NCBI GenBank assembly: GCA_031769625.1
Contig: JAUIMM010000700.1
Span: forward strand, 248,001 to 312,000
Length of the DNA: 64,000 nt
Reading direction: 5' to 3'
Source of the DNA: Taudactylus pleione
Taxonomy: Eukaryota > Chordata > Amphibia > Anura > Myobatrachidae
Shown here: one piece after another, positions 10,601-24,134 of the stretch
Position numbering within the stretch: position 1 is the stretch's first letter
Layout of the letters: each line of letters opens with the position of its first letter
Translations under genes and position numbers: made by a program
Notes under the pieces: generated by a model
Database searches by the model: none
The model's input: only the letters and a program-made list of their open reading frames with translations
What the model was told of the DNA's origin: nothing

Positions 10601-13600
10601 CAGAATTTGGGGATTTTTGAAGAAAAAAATATTTGGCTTATTTTTAAGGTCCGGGGCTTACAGAATTTTTAATACGGGTAAATATCTTTCTGGAGGGTTC
10701 TGTGTCAAAATTAAGCACCAAAATCAACTTTTGTCACCGCAGCAAATCTTTTTTAAGGTTTTCTGAAAGTTTTAAGCAGAATTTGGGGATTTTTGAAGAA
10801 AAAAATTTTTGGCCGATTTTTAAGGTCCGGGGCTTACAAAATTTTTCATACGGGTAAATATCTTTCTGGAGGGTTCTGTGTCAAAATTAAGCACCAAAAT
10901 CAACTTCTGTCACCACAGCAAATCTTTTTAAGGTTTACTGAAAGTTTTAAGCAGAATTTGGGGATTTTTGAAGAAAAAAAATTTTGGCTGATTTTTAAGG
11001 TCCGGGGCTTACAGAATTTTTCATATGGGTAAATATCTTTCTGGAGGGTTCTGTGTCAAAATTAAGCACCAAAATCAACTTCTGTCACCGCAGAAAATCT
11101 TTTTTAAGGTTTACTGAAAGTTTTAAGCAGAATTTGGGGATTTTTGAAGAAAAAAATTTTTGGCCGATTTTTAAGCTTCGGGGCTTACAGAATTTTTCAT
11201 ACGGGTAAATATCTTTCTGGAGGGTTCTGTGTCAAAATTAAGCACCAAAATCAACTTCTGTCACCGCAGCAAATCTTTTTAAGGTTTTCTGAAAGTTTTC
11301 AGCAGAATTTAAGGATTTTTGAAGGAAAAAATTTTTGGCCGATTTTTAAGGTCCGGGGCTTACAGAATTTTTCATATCGGTAAATATCTTTCTGGAGGGT
11401 TCTGTGTCAAAATTAAGCACCAAAATCAACTTCTGTCACCGCAGCAAATCTTTTTTAAGGTTTACTGAAAGTTTTAAGCAGAATTTGGGGATTTTTGAAG
11501 AAAAAATTTTTTGGCTGATTTTTAAGTTCCAGGGCTTACAGAATTTTTCATATGGGTAAATATCTTTCTGGAGGGTTCTGTGTCAAAATTAAGCACCAAA
11601 ATCAACTTTTGTCACCGCAGCAAATCTTTTTTAAGATTTAATGAAAGTTTTAAGCAGAATTTGGGGATTTTTGAAGAAAAAAATTTTTGGCTGATTTTTA
11701 AGGTCCGGGGCTTACAGAATTTTTAATACGGGTAAATATCTTTCTGGAGGGTTCTGTGTCAAAATTAAGCACCAAAATCAACTTCTGTCACCGCAGCAAA
11801 TCTTTTTTAAGGTTTACTGAAAGTTTTAAGGAGAATTTGGGGATTTTTGAAGAAAAAAATTTTTGGCCAGATTTTTAAGGTCCGGGGCTTACAGAATTTT
11901 TCATACGGGTAAATATCTTTCTGGAGGGTTCTGTGTCAAAATTAAGCACCAAAATCAACTTCTGTCACCGCAGCAAATCTTTTTTAAGGTTTACTGAAAG
12001 TTTTAAGCAGAATTTGGGGATTTTTGAAGAAAAAAATTTTTGGCTGATTTTTAAGTTCCGGGGCTTACAGAATTTTTCATATGGGTAAATATCTTTCTGG
12101 AGGGTTCTGTGTCAAAATTAAGCACCAAAATCAACTTTTGTCACCGCAGCAAATCTTTTTTAAGATTTATTGAAAGTTTTAAGCAGAATTTGGGGATTTT
12201 TGAAGAAAAAAATTTTTGCCCGATTTTTAAGGTCCGGGGCTTACAGAATTTTTCATACGGTTAAATATCTTTCTAGAGGGTTCTGTGTCAAAATTAAGCA
12301 CCAAAATCAACTTTTGTCACCGCAACAAATCTTTTTTAAGGTTTACTGAAAGTTTTAAGCAGAATTTGGGGATTTTTGAAGAAAAACATTTTTAGACGAT
12401 TTTTAAAGTCCGGGGCTTACAGAATTTTTAATACGGGTAAATATCTTTCTGGAGGGTTCTGTGTCAAATTTATGCACCAAACTCAACTTCTGTCACCGCA
12501 GCAAATCTTTTTTAAGGTTTACTGAAAGTTTTAAGCAGAATTTGGGGATTTTTGAAGAAAAAAATTTTTGGCCGATTTTTAAGATCCGGGGCTTACAGAA
12601 TTTTTCATACGGGTAAATATCTTTCTGGAGGGTTCTGTGTCAAAATTAAGCACCAAAATCAACTTCTGTCACCGCAGCAAATCTTTTTTAAGGTTTATTG
12701 AAAGTTTTCAGCAGAATTTGGGGATTTTTGAAGAAAAAAAATTTTGGCCGATTTTTAAGGTCCGGAGCTTACAGAATTTTTCATACGGGTAAATATCTTT
12801 CTGGAGGGTTCTGTGTCAAAATTAAGCACCAAAATCAACTTCTGTCACCGCAGCAAATCTTTTTTAAGGTTTACTGAAAGTTTTAAGCAGAATTTGGGGA
12901 TTTTTAAAGATAAAAAATTTTGCCCGATTTTTAAGGTCTGGGGCTTACAGAATTTTTCATATGGGTAAATATCTTTCTGGAGGTTTCTGTGTCAAAATTA
13001 AGCACCAAAATCAACTTTTGTCACCGCAGCAAATCTTTTTTAAGGTTTACTGAAAGTTTTAAGCAGAATTTGGGGATGTTTGAAGAAAAAATTTTTTGGC
13101 TGATTTTTAAGTTCCGGGGCTTACAGAATTTTTCATATGGGTAAATATCTTTCTGGAGGGTTCTGTGTCAAAATTAAGCACCAAAATCAACTTTTGTCAC
13201 CGCAGCAAATCTTTTTTAAGATTTAATGAAAGTTTTAAGCAGAATTTGGGGATTTTTGAAGAAAAAAAATTTTGCCCGATTTTTAAGGTCCGGGGCTTAC
13301 AGAATTTTTCATACGGGTAAATATCTTTCTGGAGGGTTCTGTGTCATAATTAAGCACCAAAATCAACTTTTGTCACCGCAGCAAATCTTTTTTAAGGTTT
13401 ACTGAAAGTTTTAAGCAGAATTTGGGGATTTTTGAAGAAAAAAATATTTGGCTTATTTTTAAGGTCCGGGGCTTACAGAATTTTTAATACGGGTAAATAT
13501 CTTTCTGGAGGGTTCTGTGTCAAAATTAAGCACCAAAATCAACTTTTGTCACCGCAGCAAATCTTTTTTAAGGTTTTCTGAAAGTTTTAAGCAGAATTTG

Positions 13601-16600
13601 GGGATTTTTGAAGAAAAAAATTTTTGGCCGATTTTTAAGGTCCGGGGCTTACAAAATTTTTCATACGGGTAAATATCTTTCTGGAGGGTTCTGTGTCAAA
13701 ATTAAGCACCAAAATCAACTTCTGTCACCACAGCAAATCTTTTTAAGGTTTACTGAAAGTTTTAAGCAGAATTTGGGGATTTTTGAAGAAAAAAAATTTT
13801 GGCTGATTTTTAAGGTCCGGGGCTTACAGAATTTTTCATACGTGTAAATATCTTTCTGGAGGGTTCTGTGTCAAAATTAAGCACCAAAATCAACTTCTGT
13901 CACCGCAGCAAATCTTTTTAAGGTTTTCTGAAAGTTTTCAGCAGAATTTAAGGATTTTTGAAGGAAAAAATTTTTGGCCGATTTTTAAGGTCCGGGGCTT
14001 ACAGAATTTTTCATATCGGTAAATATCATTCTGGAGGGTTCTGTGTCAAAATTAAGCACCAAAATCAACTTCTGTCACCGCAGCAAATCTTTTTTAAGGT
14101 TTACTGAAAGTTTTAAGCAGAATTTTTGAAGAAAAAAATTTTTGGCTGATTTTTAAGTTCCAGGGCTTACAGAATTTTTCATATGGGTAAATATCTTTCT
14201 GGAGGGTTCTGTGTCAAAATTAAGCACCAAAATCAACTTTTGTCACCGCAGCAAATCTTTTTTAAGATTTAATGAAAGTTTTAAGCAGAATTTGGGGATT
14301 TTTGAAGAAAAAAATTTTTGGCTGATTTTTAAGGTCCGGGGCTTACAGAATTTTTAATACGGGTAAATATCTTTCTGGAGGGTTCTGTGTCAAAATTAAG
14401 CACCAAAATCAACTTTTATCACCACAGCAAATCTTTTTTAAGGTTTACTGAAAGTTTTAAGCAGAATTTGGGGATTTTTGAAGAAAAAAATATTTGGCTT
14501 ATTTTTAAGGTCCGGGGCTTACAGAATTTTTCATACGTGTAAATATCTTTCTGGAGGGTTCTGTGTCAAAATTAAGCACCAAAATCAACTTCTGTCACCG
14601 CAGCAAATCTTTTTAACGTTTACTGAAAGTTTTAAGCAGAATTTGGGGATTTTTGAAGAAAAAAATTTTTGGCCGATTTTTAAGGTCTGGGGCTTATTTT
14701 TAAGGTCCGGGGCTTACAGAATTTTTCATACGGGTAAATATCTTTCTGGAGGGTTCTGTGTCAAAATTAAGCACCAAAATCAACTTCTGTCACCGCAGCA
14801 AATCTTTTTTAAGGTTTACTGAAAGTTTTAAGCAGAATTTGGGGATTTTTGAAGAAAAAAATTTTTGGCTGATTTTTAAGTTCCGGGGCTTACAGAATTT
14901 TTCATATGGGTAAATATCTTTCTGGGGGTTCTGTGTCAAAATTAAGCACCAAAATCAACTTTTGTCACCGCAGCAAATCTTTTTTAAGGTTTTCTGAAAG
15001 TTTTAAGCAGAATTTGGGGATTTTTGAAGAAAAAAATTTTTGGACGATTTTTAAGGTCCGGGGCTTACAGAATTTTTAATACGGGTAAATATCTTTCTGG
15101 AGGGTTCTGTGTCAAATTTATGCACCAAAATCAACTTCTGTCACCGCAGCAAATCTTTTTTAAGGTTTACTGAAAGTTTTAAGCAGAATTTGGGGATTTT
15201 TGAAGAAAAAAATTTTTGGCCGATTTTTAAGGTCCGGGCCTTACAGAATTTTTCATACGGGTAAATATCTTTCTGGAGGGTTCTGTGTCAAAATTAAGCA
15301 CCAAAATCAACTTCTGTCACCTCAGCAAATATTTTTTAAGGTTTACTGAAAGTTTTAAGCAGAATTTGGGGATTTTTGAACAAAAAAAATTTTGCCCGAT
15401 TTTTAAGGTCCGGAGCTTACAGAATTTTTCATACGGGTAAATATCTTTCTGGAGGGTTCTGTGTCAAAATTAAGCACCAAAATCAACTTTTGTCACCGCA
15501 GCAAATCTTTTTTAAGATTTATTGAAAGTTTTAAGCAGAATTTGGGGATTTTTGAAGAAAAAAATTTTTGACCGATTTTTAAGGTCCGGGGCTTACAGAA
15601 TTTTTCATACGGGTAAATATCTTTCTAGAGGGTTCTGTGTCAAAATTAAGCACCAAAATCAACTTTTGTCACCGCAACAAATCTTTTTTAAGGTTTACTG
15701 AAAGTTTTAAGCAGAATTTGGGGATTTTTGAAGAAAAACATTTTTAGACGATTTTTAAAGTCCCGGGCTTACAGAATTTTTAATACGGGTAAATATCTTT
15801 CTGGAGGGTTCTGTGTCAAATTTATGCACCAAACTCAACTTCTGTCACCGCAGCAAATCTTTTTTAAGGTTTACTGAAAGTTTTAAGCAGAATTTGGGGA
15901 TTTTTGAAGAAAAATATTTTTGGCCGATTTTTAAGATCCGGGGCTTACAGAATTTTTCATACGGGTAAATATCTTTCTGGAGGGTTCTGTGTCAAAATTA
16001 AGCACCAAAATCAACTTCTGTCACCGCAGCAAATCTTTTTTAAGGTTTATTGAAAGTTTTCAGCAGAATTTGGGGATTTTTGAAGAAAAAAAATTTTGGC
16101 CGATTTTTAAGGTCCGGAGCTTACAGAATTTTTCATACGGGTAAATATCTTTCTGGAGGGTTCTGTGTCAAAATTAAGCACCAAAATCAACTTCTGTCAC
16201 CGCAGCAAATCTTTTTTAAGGTTTACTGAAAGTTTTAAGCAGAATTTGGGGATTTTTAAAGATAAAAAATTTTGCCCGATTTTTAAGGTCTGGGGCTTAC
16301 AGAATTTTTCATATGGGTAAATATCTTTCTGGAGGTTTCTGTGTCAAAATTAAGCACCAAAATCAACTTTTGTCACCGCAGCAAATCTTTTTTAAGGTTT
16401 ACTGAAAGTTTTAAGCAGAATTTGGGGATGTTTGAAGAAAAAAATTTTTGGCTGATTTTTAAGTTCCGGGGCTTACAGAATTTTTCATATGGGTAAATAT
16501 CTTTCTGGAGGGTTCTGTGTCAAAATTAAGCACCAAAATCAACTTTTGTCACCGCAGCAAATCTTTTTTAAGATTTAATGAAAGTTTTAAGCAGAATTTG

Positions 16601-16959
16601 GGGATTTTTGAAGAAAAAAAATTTTGCCCGATTTTTAAGGTCCGGGGCTTACAGAATTTTTCATACGGGTAAATATCTTTCTGGAGGGTTCTGTGTCATA
16701 ATTAAGCACCAAAATCAACTTTTGTCACCGCAGCAAATCTTTTTTAAGGTTTACTGAAAGTTTTAAGCAGAATTTGGGGATTTTTGAAGAAAAAAATATT
16801 TGGCTTATTTTTAAGGTCCGGGGCTTACAGAATTTTTAATACGGGTAAATATCTTTCTGGAGGGTTCTGTGTCAAAATTAAGCACCAAAATCAACTTTTG
16901 TCACCGCAGCAAATCTTTTTTAAGGTTTTCTGAAAGTTTTAAGCAGAATTTGGGGATTT
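7625..16959 (+). repeat. Higher-order repeat domain, 16-19-monomer units
   Basis: A distinctive monomer (GGCTTACAAAATTTTTC in place of CTTACAGAATT) recurs at about 7670, 10838, 13653 and 17005. The spacings are 3168 (18x176), 2815 (16x176-1) and 3352 bp. The order of other marked variants repeats with it: CATAATTAAG, AAAGATAAAAAATTTTGCCC, CTTTCTAGAGG and AGACGATTTTTAAAGTCC. The array is thus organised in multi-monomer units, less regular than in the next domain. Confidence 0.75.
14090..14730 (+). repeat. Irregular-length satellite monomers
   Basis: Two rare length changes break the 176-bp rhythm. Near 14121 the GGGGATTT segment is shortened by 8 bp. At about 14680-14720 a 20-bp segment (TTTTTAAGGTCTGGGGCTTA type) is tandemly repeated. 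They account for most of the non-176 residue in the 13653-17005 spacing. Confidence 0.7.
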
Positions 16960-19900
16960 TTGAAGAAAAAAATTTTTGGCCGATTTTTAAGGTCCGGGGC
17001 TTACAAAATTTTTCATACGGGTAAATATCTTTCTGGAGGGTTCTGTGTCAAAATTAAGCACCAAAATCAACTTCTGTCACCACAGCAAATCTTTTTAAGG
17101 TTTACTGAAAGTTTTAAGCAGAATTTGGGGATTTTTGAAGAAAAAAAATTTTAGCTGATTTTTAAGGTCCGGGGCTTACAGAATTTTTCATACGTGTAAA
17201 TATCTTTCTGGAGGGTTCTGTGTCAAAATTAAGCACCAAAATCAACTTTTGTCACCGCAGCAAATCTTTTTTAAGGTTTTCTGAAAGTTTTAAGCAGAAT
17301 TTGGGGATTTTTGAAGAAAAAAATTTTTGGCTTATTTTTAAGGTCTGGGGCTTACAGAATTTTTCATATGGGTAAATATCTTTCTGGAGGGTTCTGTGTC
17401 AAAATTAAGCACCAAAATCAACTTCTGTCACCGCAGAAAATCTTTTTTAAGGTTTACTGAAAGTTTTAAGCAGAATTTGGGGATTTTTGAAGAAAAAAAT
17501 TTTTGGCCGATTTTTAAGCTTCGGGGCTTACAGAATTTTTCATACGGGTAAATATCTTTCTGGAGGGTTCTGTGTCAAAATTAAGCACCAAAATCAACTT
17601 CTGTCACCGCAGCAAATCTTTTTAAGGTTTTCTGAAAGTTTTCAGCAGAATTTAAGGATTTTTGAAGGAAAAAATTTTTGGCCGATTTTTAAGGTCCGGG
17701 GCTTACAGAATTTTTCATATCGGTAAATATCTTTCTGGAGGGTTCTGTGTCAAAATTAAGCACCAAAATCAACTTCTGTCACCGCAGCAAATCTTTTTTA
17801 AGGTTTACTGAAAGTTTTAAGGAGAATTTGGGGATTTTTGAAGAAAAAAATTTTTGGCCAGATTTTTAAGGTCCGGGGCTTACAGAATTTTTCATACGGG
17901 TAAATATCTTTCTGGAGGGTTCTGTGTCAAAATTAAGCACCAAAATCAACTTCTGTCACCGCAGCAAATCTTTTTTAAGGTTTACTGAAAGTTTTAAGCA
18001 GAATTTGGGGATTTTTGAAGAAAAAAATTTTTGGCTGATTTTTAAGTTCCAGGGCTTACAGAATTTTTCATATGGGTAAATATCTTTCTGGAGGGTTCTG
18101 TGTCAAAATTAAGCACCAAAATCAACTTTTGTCACCGCAGCAAATCTTTTTTAAGATTTAATGAAAGTTTTAAGCAGAATTTGGGGATTTTTGAAGAAAA
18201 AAATTTTTGGCTGATTTTTAAGGTCCGGGCCTTACAGAATTTTTAATACGGGTAAATATCTTTCTGGAGGGTTCTGTGTCAAAATTAAGCACCAAAATCA
18301 ACTTTTGTCACCGCAGCAAATCTTTTTTAAGGTTTACTGAAAGTTTTAAGCAGAATTTGGGGATTTTTGAAGAAAAAAATATTTGGCTTATTTTTAAGGT
18401 CCGGGGCTTACAGAATTTTTCATACGTGTAAATATCTTTCTGGAGGGTTCTGTGTCAAAATTAAGCACCAAAATCAACTTTTGTCACCGCAGCAAATCTT
18501 TTTTAAGGTTTTCTGAAAGTTTTAAGCAGAATTTGGGGATTTTTGAAGAAAAAAATTTTTGGACGATTTTTAAGGTCCGGGGCTTACAGAATTTTTAATA
18601 CGGGTAAATATCTTTCTGGAGGGTTCTGTGTCAAATTTATGCACCAAAATCAACTTCTGTCACCGCAGCAAATCTTTTTTAAGGTTTACTGAAAGTTTTA
18701 AGCAGAATTTGGGGATTTTTGAAGAAAAAAATTTTGGGCCGATTTTTAAGGTCCGGGCCTTACAGAATTTTTCATACGGGTAAATATCTTTCTGGAGGGT
18801 TCTGTGTCAAAATTAAGCACCAAAATCAACTTCTGTCACCTCAGCAAATATTTTTTAAGGTTTACTGAAAGTTTTAAGCAGAATTTGGGGATTTTTGAAC
18901 AAAAAAATTTTTGCCCGATTTTTAAGGTCCGGAGCTTACAGAATTTTTCATACGGGTAAATATCTTTCTGGAGAGTTCTGTGTCAAAATTAAGCACCAAA
19001 ATCAACTTTTGTCACCGCAGCAAATCTTTTTTAAGATTTAATGAAAGTTTTAAGCAGAATTTGGGGATTTTTGAAGAAAAAATTTTTTGACCGATTTTTA
19101 AGGTCCGTGGCTTACAGAATTTTTCATACGGGTAAATATCTTTCTGGAGGGTTCTGTGGCAAAATTAAGCACCAAAATCAACTTTTGTCACCGCAGCAAA
19201 TCTTTTTTAAGGTTTTCTGAAAGTTTTGAGCAGAATTTGGGGATTTTTGAAGAAAAAAATTTTTGCCCGATTTTTAAGGTCTGGGGCTTACAGAATTTTT
19301 CATATGGGTAAATATCTTTCTGGAGGGTTCTGTGTCAAAATTAAGCACCAAAATCAACTTCTGTCACCGCATAAAATCTTTTTTAAGGTTTACTGAAAGT
19401 TTTAAGCAGAATTTGGGGATTTTTGAAGAAAAAAATTTTTGGCCGATTTTTAAGCTCCGGGGCTTACAGAATTTTTCATACGGGTAAATATCTTTCTGGA
19501 GGGTTCTGTGTCAAAATTAAGCACCAAAATCAACTTCTGTCACCGCAGCAAATCTTTTTAAGGTTTTCTGAAAGTTTTCAGCAGAATTTTTAGGATTTTT
19601 GAAGGAAAACATTTTTGGCCGATTTTTAAGGTCCGGGGCTTACAGAATTTTTCATATCGGTAAATATCTTTCTGGAGGGTTCTGTGTCAAAATTAAGCAC
19701 CAAAATCAACTTCTGTCACCGCAGCAAATCTTTTTTAAGGTTTACTGAAAGTTTTAAGGAGAATTTGGGGATTTTTGAAGAAAAAAATTTTTGGCCAGAT
19801 TTTTAAGGTCTGGGGCTTACAGAATTTTTCATACGGGTAAATATCTTTCTGGAGGGTTCTGTGTCAAAATTAAGCACCAAAATCAACTTCTGTCACCGCA

Positions 19901-20655
19901 GCAAATCTTTTTTAAGGTTTACTGAAAGTTTTAAGCAGAATTTGGGGATTTTTGAAGAAAAAATGTTTTGGCTGATTTTTAAGTTCCGGGGCTTACAGAA
20001 TTTTTCATATGGGTAAATATCTTTCTGGAGGGTTCTGTGTCAAAATTAAGCACCAAAATCAACTTTTGTCACCGCAGCAAATCTTTTTTAAGATTTAATG
20101 AAAGTTTTAAGCAGCATTTGGGGATTTTTGAAGAAAAAAATTTTTGGCTGATTTTTAAGGTCCGGGGCTTACAGAATTTTTAATACGGGTAAATATCTTT
20201 CTGGAGGGTTCTGTGTCAAATTTATGCACCAAAATCAACTTCTGTCACCGCAGCAAATCTTTTTTAAGGTTTACTGAAAGTTTTAAGCAGAATTTGGGGA
20301 TTTTTGAAGAAAAAAATTTTGGGCCGATTTTTAAGGTCCGGGCCTTACAGAATTTTTCATACGGGTAAATATCTTTCTGGAGGGTTCTGTGTCAAAATTA
20401 AGCACCAAAATCAACTTCTGTCACCTCAGCAAATATTTTTTAAGGTTTACTGAAAGTTTTAAGCAGAATTTGGGGATTTTTGAAGAAAAAAATATTTGGC
20501 TTATTTTTAAGGTCCGGGGCTTACAGAATTTTTAATACGGGTAAATATCTTTCTGGAGGGTTCTGTGTCAAAATTAAGCACCAAAATCAACTTTTGTCAC
20601 CGCAGCAAATCTTTTTTAAGGTTTTCTGAAAGTTTTAAGCAGAATTTGGGGATTT
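16960..20655 (+). repeat. Higher-order repeat unit, 21 monomers (3696 bp)
   Basis: Reading variant monomers in order gives a reference unit: the CTTACAAAATT type, then CATACGTG, GGCTTATTTTTAAGGTCTGG, AAGCTTCGGGG, AATTTAAGGATT, AAGGAGAATTT, TTCCAGGGC, GATTTAATG, ATATTTGGCTTA, TTTGGACG, AAATTTATGC/CCGGGCC, CACCTCAGCAAATAT/GAACAAA, GACCG/CCGTGG, TTTTGAGCAG, AAGCTCCGGGG, TTTTTAGGATT/GAAAACATT, AAGGAG, AAAATGTTTTGG, GCAGCATTTGG, GGGCCG/CGGGCC and CACCTCAG/ATATTTGG. This order recurs, with additions, in the following units. Confidence 0.8.
19535..19558 (+). other. Empty-site equivalent of the LINE copy B insertion point (1)
   Basis: The AAGCTCCGGGG monomer is followed directly by the TTTTTAGGATT/GAAAACATT monomer, with a single copy of the 24-mer at the junction. 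These are the two variants separated by LINE copy B. Confidence 0.8.
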
Positions 20656-21649
20656 TTGAAGAAAAAAATTTTTGGCCGATTTTTAAGGTCCGGGGCTTAC
20701 AAAATTTTTCATACGGGTAAATATCTTTCTGGAGGGTTCTGTGTCAAAATTAAGCACCAAAATCAACTTCTGTCACCACAGCAAATCTTTTTAAGGTTTA
20801 CTGAAAGTTTTAAGCAGAATTTGGGGATTTTTGAAGAAAAAAAATTTTGGCTGATTTTTAAGGTCCGGGGCTTACAGAATTTTTCATACGTGTAAATATC
20901 TTTCTGGAGGGTTCTGTGTCAAAATTAAGCACCAAAATCAACTTTTGTCACCGCAGCAAATCTTTTTTAAGGTTTTCTGAAAGTTTTAAGCAGAATTTGG
21001 GGATTTTTGAAGAAAAAAATTTTTGGCTTATTTTTAAGGTCTGGGGCTTACAGAATTTTTCATATGGGTAAATATCTTTCTGGAGGGTTCTGTGTCAAAA
21101 TTAAGCACCAAAATCAACTTCTGTCACCGCAGAAAATCTTTTTTAAGGTTTACTGAAAGTTTTAAGCAGAATTTGGGGATTTTTGAAGAAAAAAATTTTT
21201 GGCCGATTTTTAAGCTTCGGGGCTTACAGAATTTTTCATACGGGTAAATATCTTTCTGGAGGGTTCTGTGTCAAAATTAAGCACCAAAATCAACTTCTGT
21301 CACCGCAGCAAATCTTTTTAAGGTTTTCTGAAAGTTTTCAGCAGAATTTAAGGATTTTTGAAGGAAAAAATTTTTGGCCGATTTTTAAGGTCCGGGGCTT
21401 ACAGAATTTTTCATATCGGTAAATATCTTTCTGGAGGGTTCTGTGTCAAAATTAAGCACCAAAATCAACTTCTGTCACCGCAGCAAATCTTTTTTAAGGT
21501 TTACTGAAAGTTTTAAGGAGAATTTGGGGATTTTTGAAGAAAAAAATTTTTGGCCAGATTTTTAAGGTCCGGGGCTTACAGAATTTTTCATACGGGTAAA
21601 TATCTTTCTGGAGGGTTCTGTGTCAAAATTAAGCACCAAAATCAACTTC

Positions 21650-23410
21650 TGTCACCGCAGCAAATCTTTTTTAAGGTTTACTGAAAGTTTTAAGCAGAAT
21701 TTGGGGATTTTTGAAGAAAAAAATTTTTGGCTGATTTTTAAGTTCCAGGGCTTACAGAATTTTTCATATGGGTAAATATCTTTCTGGAGGGTTCTGTGTC
21801 AAAATTAAGCACCAAAATCAACTTTTGTCACCGCAGCAAATCTTTTTTAAGATTTAATGAAAGTTTTAAGCAGAATTTGGGGATTTTTGAAGAAAAAAAT
21901 TTTTGGCTGATTTTTAAGGTCCGGGGCTTACAGAATTTTTAATACGGGTAAATATCTTTCTGGAGGGTTCTGTGTCAAAATTAAGCACCAAAATCAACTT
22001 TTGTCACCGCAGCAAATCTTTTTTAAGGTTTACTGAAAGTTTTAAGCAGAATTTGGGGATTTTTGATCAAAAAAATATTTGGCTTATTTTTAAGGTCCGG
22101 GGCTTACAGAATTTTTCATACGTGTAAATATCTTTCTGGAGGGTTCTGTGTCAAAATTAAGCACCAAAATCAACTTTTGTCACCGCAGCAAATCTTTTTT
22201 AAGGTTTTCTGAAAGTTTTAAGCAGAATTTGGGGATTTTTGAAGAAAAAAATTTTTGGACGATTTTTAAGGTCCGGGGCTTACAGAATTTTTAATACGGG
22301 TAAATATCTTTCTGGAGGGTTCTGTGTCAAATTTATGCACCAAAATCAACTTCTGTCACCGCAGCAAATCTTTTTTAAGGTTTACTGAAAGTTTTAAGCA
22401 GAATTTGGGGATTTTTGAAGAAAAAAATTTTGGGCCGATTTTTAAGGTCCGGGCCTTACAGAATTTTTCATACGGGTAAATATCTTTCTGGAGGGTTCTG
22501 TGTCAAAATTAAGCACCAAAATCAACTTCTGTCACCGCAGCAAATCTTTTTTAAGGTTTACTGAAAGTTTTAAGCAGAATTTGGGGATTTTTGAAGAAAA
22601 AAATTTTTGGCTGATTTTTAAGTTCCAGGGCTTACAGAATTTTTCATATGGGTAAATATCTTTCTGGAGGGTTCTGTGTCAAAATTAAGCACCAAAATCA
22701 ACTTTTGTCACCGCAGCAAATCTTTTTTAAGATTTAATGAAAGTTTTAAGCAGAATTTGGGGATTTTTGAAGAAAAAAATTTTTGGCTGATTTTTAAGGT
22801 CCGGGGCTTACAGAATTTTTAATACGGGTAAATATCTTTCTGGAGGGTTCTGTGTCAAAATTAAGCACCAAAATCAACTTTTGTCACCGCAGCAAATCTT
22901 TTTTAAGGTTTACTGAAAGTTTTAAGCAGAATTTGGGGATTTTTGAAGAAAAAAATATTTGGCTTATTTTTAAGGTCCGGGGCTTACAGAATTTTTAATA
23001 CGTGTAAATATCTTTCTGGAGGGTTCTGTGTCAAAATTAAGCACCAAAATCAACTTTTGTCACCGCAGCAAATCTTTTTTAAGGTTTTCTGAAAGTTTTA
23101 AGCAGAATTTGGGGATTTTTGAAGAAAAAAATTTTTGGACGATTTTTAAGGTCCGGGGCTTACAGAATTTTTAATACGGGTAAATATCTTTCTGGAGGGT
23201 TCTGTGTCAAATTTATGCACCAAAATCAACTTCTGTCACCGCAGCAAATCTTTTTTAAGGTTTACTGAAAGTTTTAAGCAGAATTTGGGGATTTTTGAAG
23301 AAAAAAATTTTGGCCCGATTTTTAAGGTCCGGGCCTTACAGAATTTTTCATACGGGTAAATATCTTTCTGGAGGGTTCTGTGTCAAAATTAAGCACCAAA
23401 ATCAACTTCT
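21650..23410 (+). repeat. Five-monomer (880-bp) tandem duplication inside a higher-order unit
   Basis: The rare variant AGTTCCAGGG occurs at 21741 and again at 22621, 880 bp (5x176) apart. The four following variant monomers repeat in the same order, with a few point differences such as GATCAAAAA versus GAAGAAAAA. Ends are approximate because the monomers are so alike. Confidence 0.8.
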
Positions 23411-24110
23411 GTCACCTCAGCAAATATTTTTTAAGGTTTACTGAAAGTTTTAAGCAGAATTTGGGGATTTTTGAACAAAAAAATTTTTGCCCGATTTTTA
23501 AGGTCCGGAGCTTACAGAATTTTTCATACGGGTAAATATCTTTCTGGAGAGTTCTGTGTCAAAATTAAGCACCAAAATCAACTTTTGTCACCGCAGCAAA
23601 TCTTTTTTAAGATTTAATGAAAGTTTTAAGCAGAATTTGGGGATTTTTGAAGAAAAAAATTTTTGACCGATTTTTAAGGTCCGTGGCTTACAGAATTTTT
23701 CATACGGGTAAATATCTTTCTGGAGGGTTCTGTGTCAAAATTAAGCACCAAAATCAACTTTTGTCACCGCAGCAAATCTTTTTTAAGGTTTTCTGAAAGT
23801 TTTGAGCAGAATTTGGGGATTTTTGAAGAAAAAAATTTTTGGCCGATTTTTAAGGTCTGGGGCTTACAGAATTTTTCATATGGGTAAATATCTTTCTGGA
23901 GGGTTCTGTGTCAAAATTAAGCACCAAAATCAACTTCTGTCACCGCAGAAAATCTTTTTTAAGGTTTACTGAAAGTTTTAAGCAGAATTTGGGGATTTTT
24001 GAAGAAAAAAATTTTTGGCCGATTTTTAAGCTCCGGGGCTTACAGAATTTTTCATACGGGTAAATATCTTTCTGGAGGGTTCTGTGTCAAAATTAAGCAC
24101 CAAAATCAAC

Positions 24111-24134
24111 TTCTGTCACCGCAGCAAATCTTTT
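24111..24134 (+). other. Empty-site equivalent of the LINE copy B insertion point (2)
   Basis: Same monomer neighbours as at 19535, uninterrupted and with one 24-mer. The preceding monomers (GACCG/CCGTGG, TTTTGAGCAG, CAGAAAATC) also match the left flank of copy B. Confidence 0.85.
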
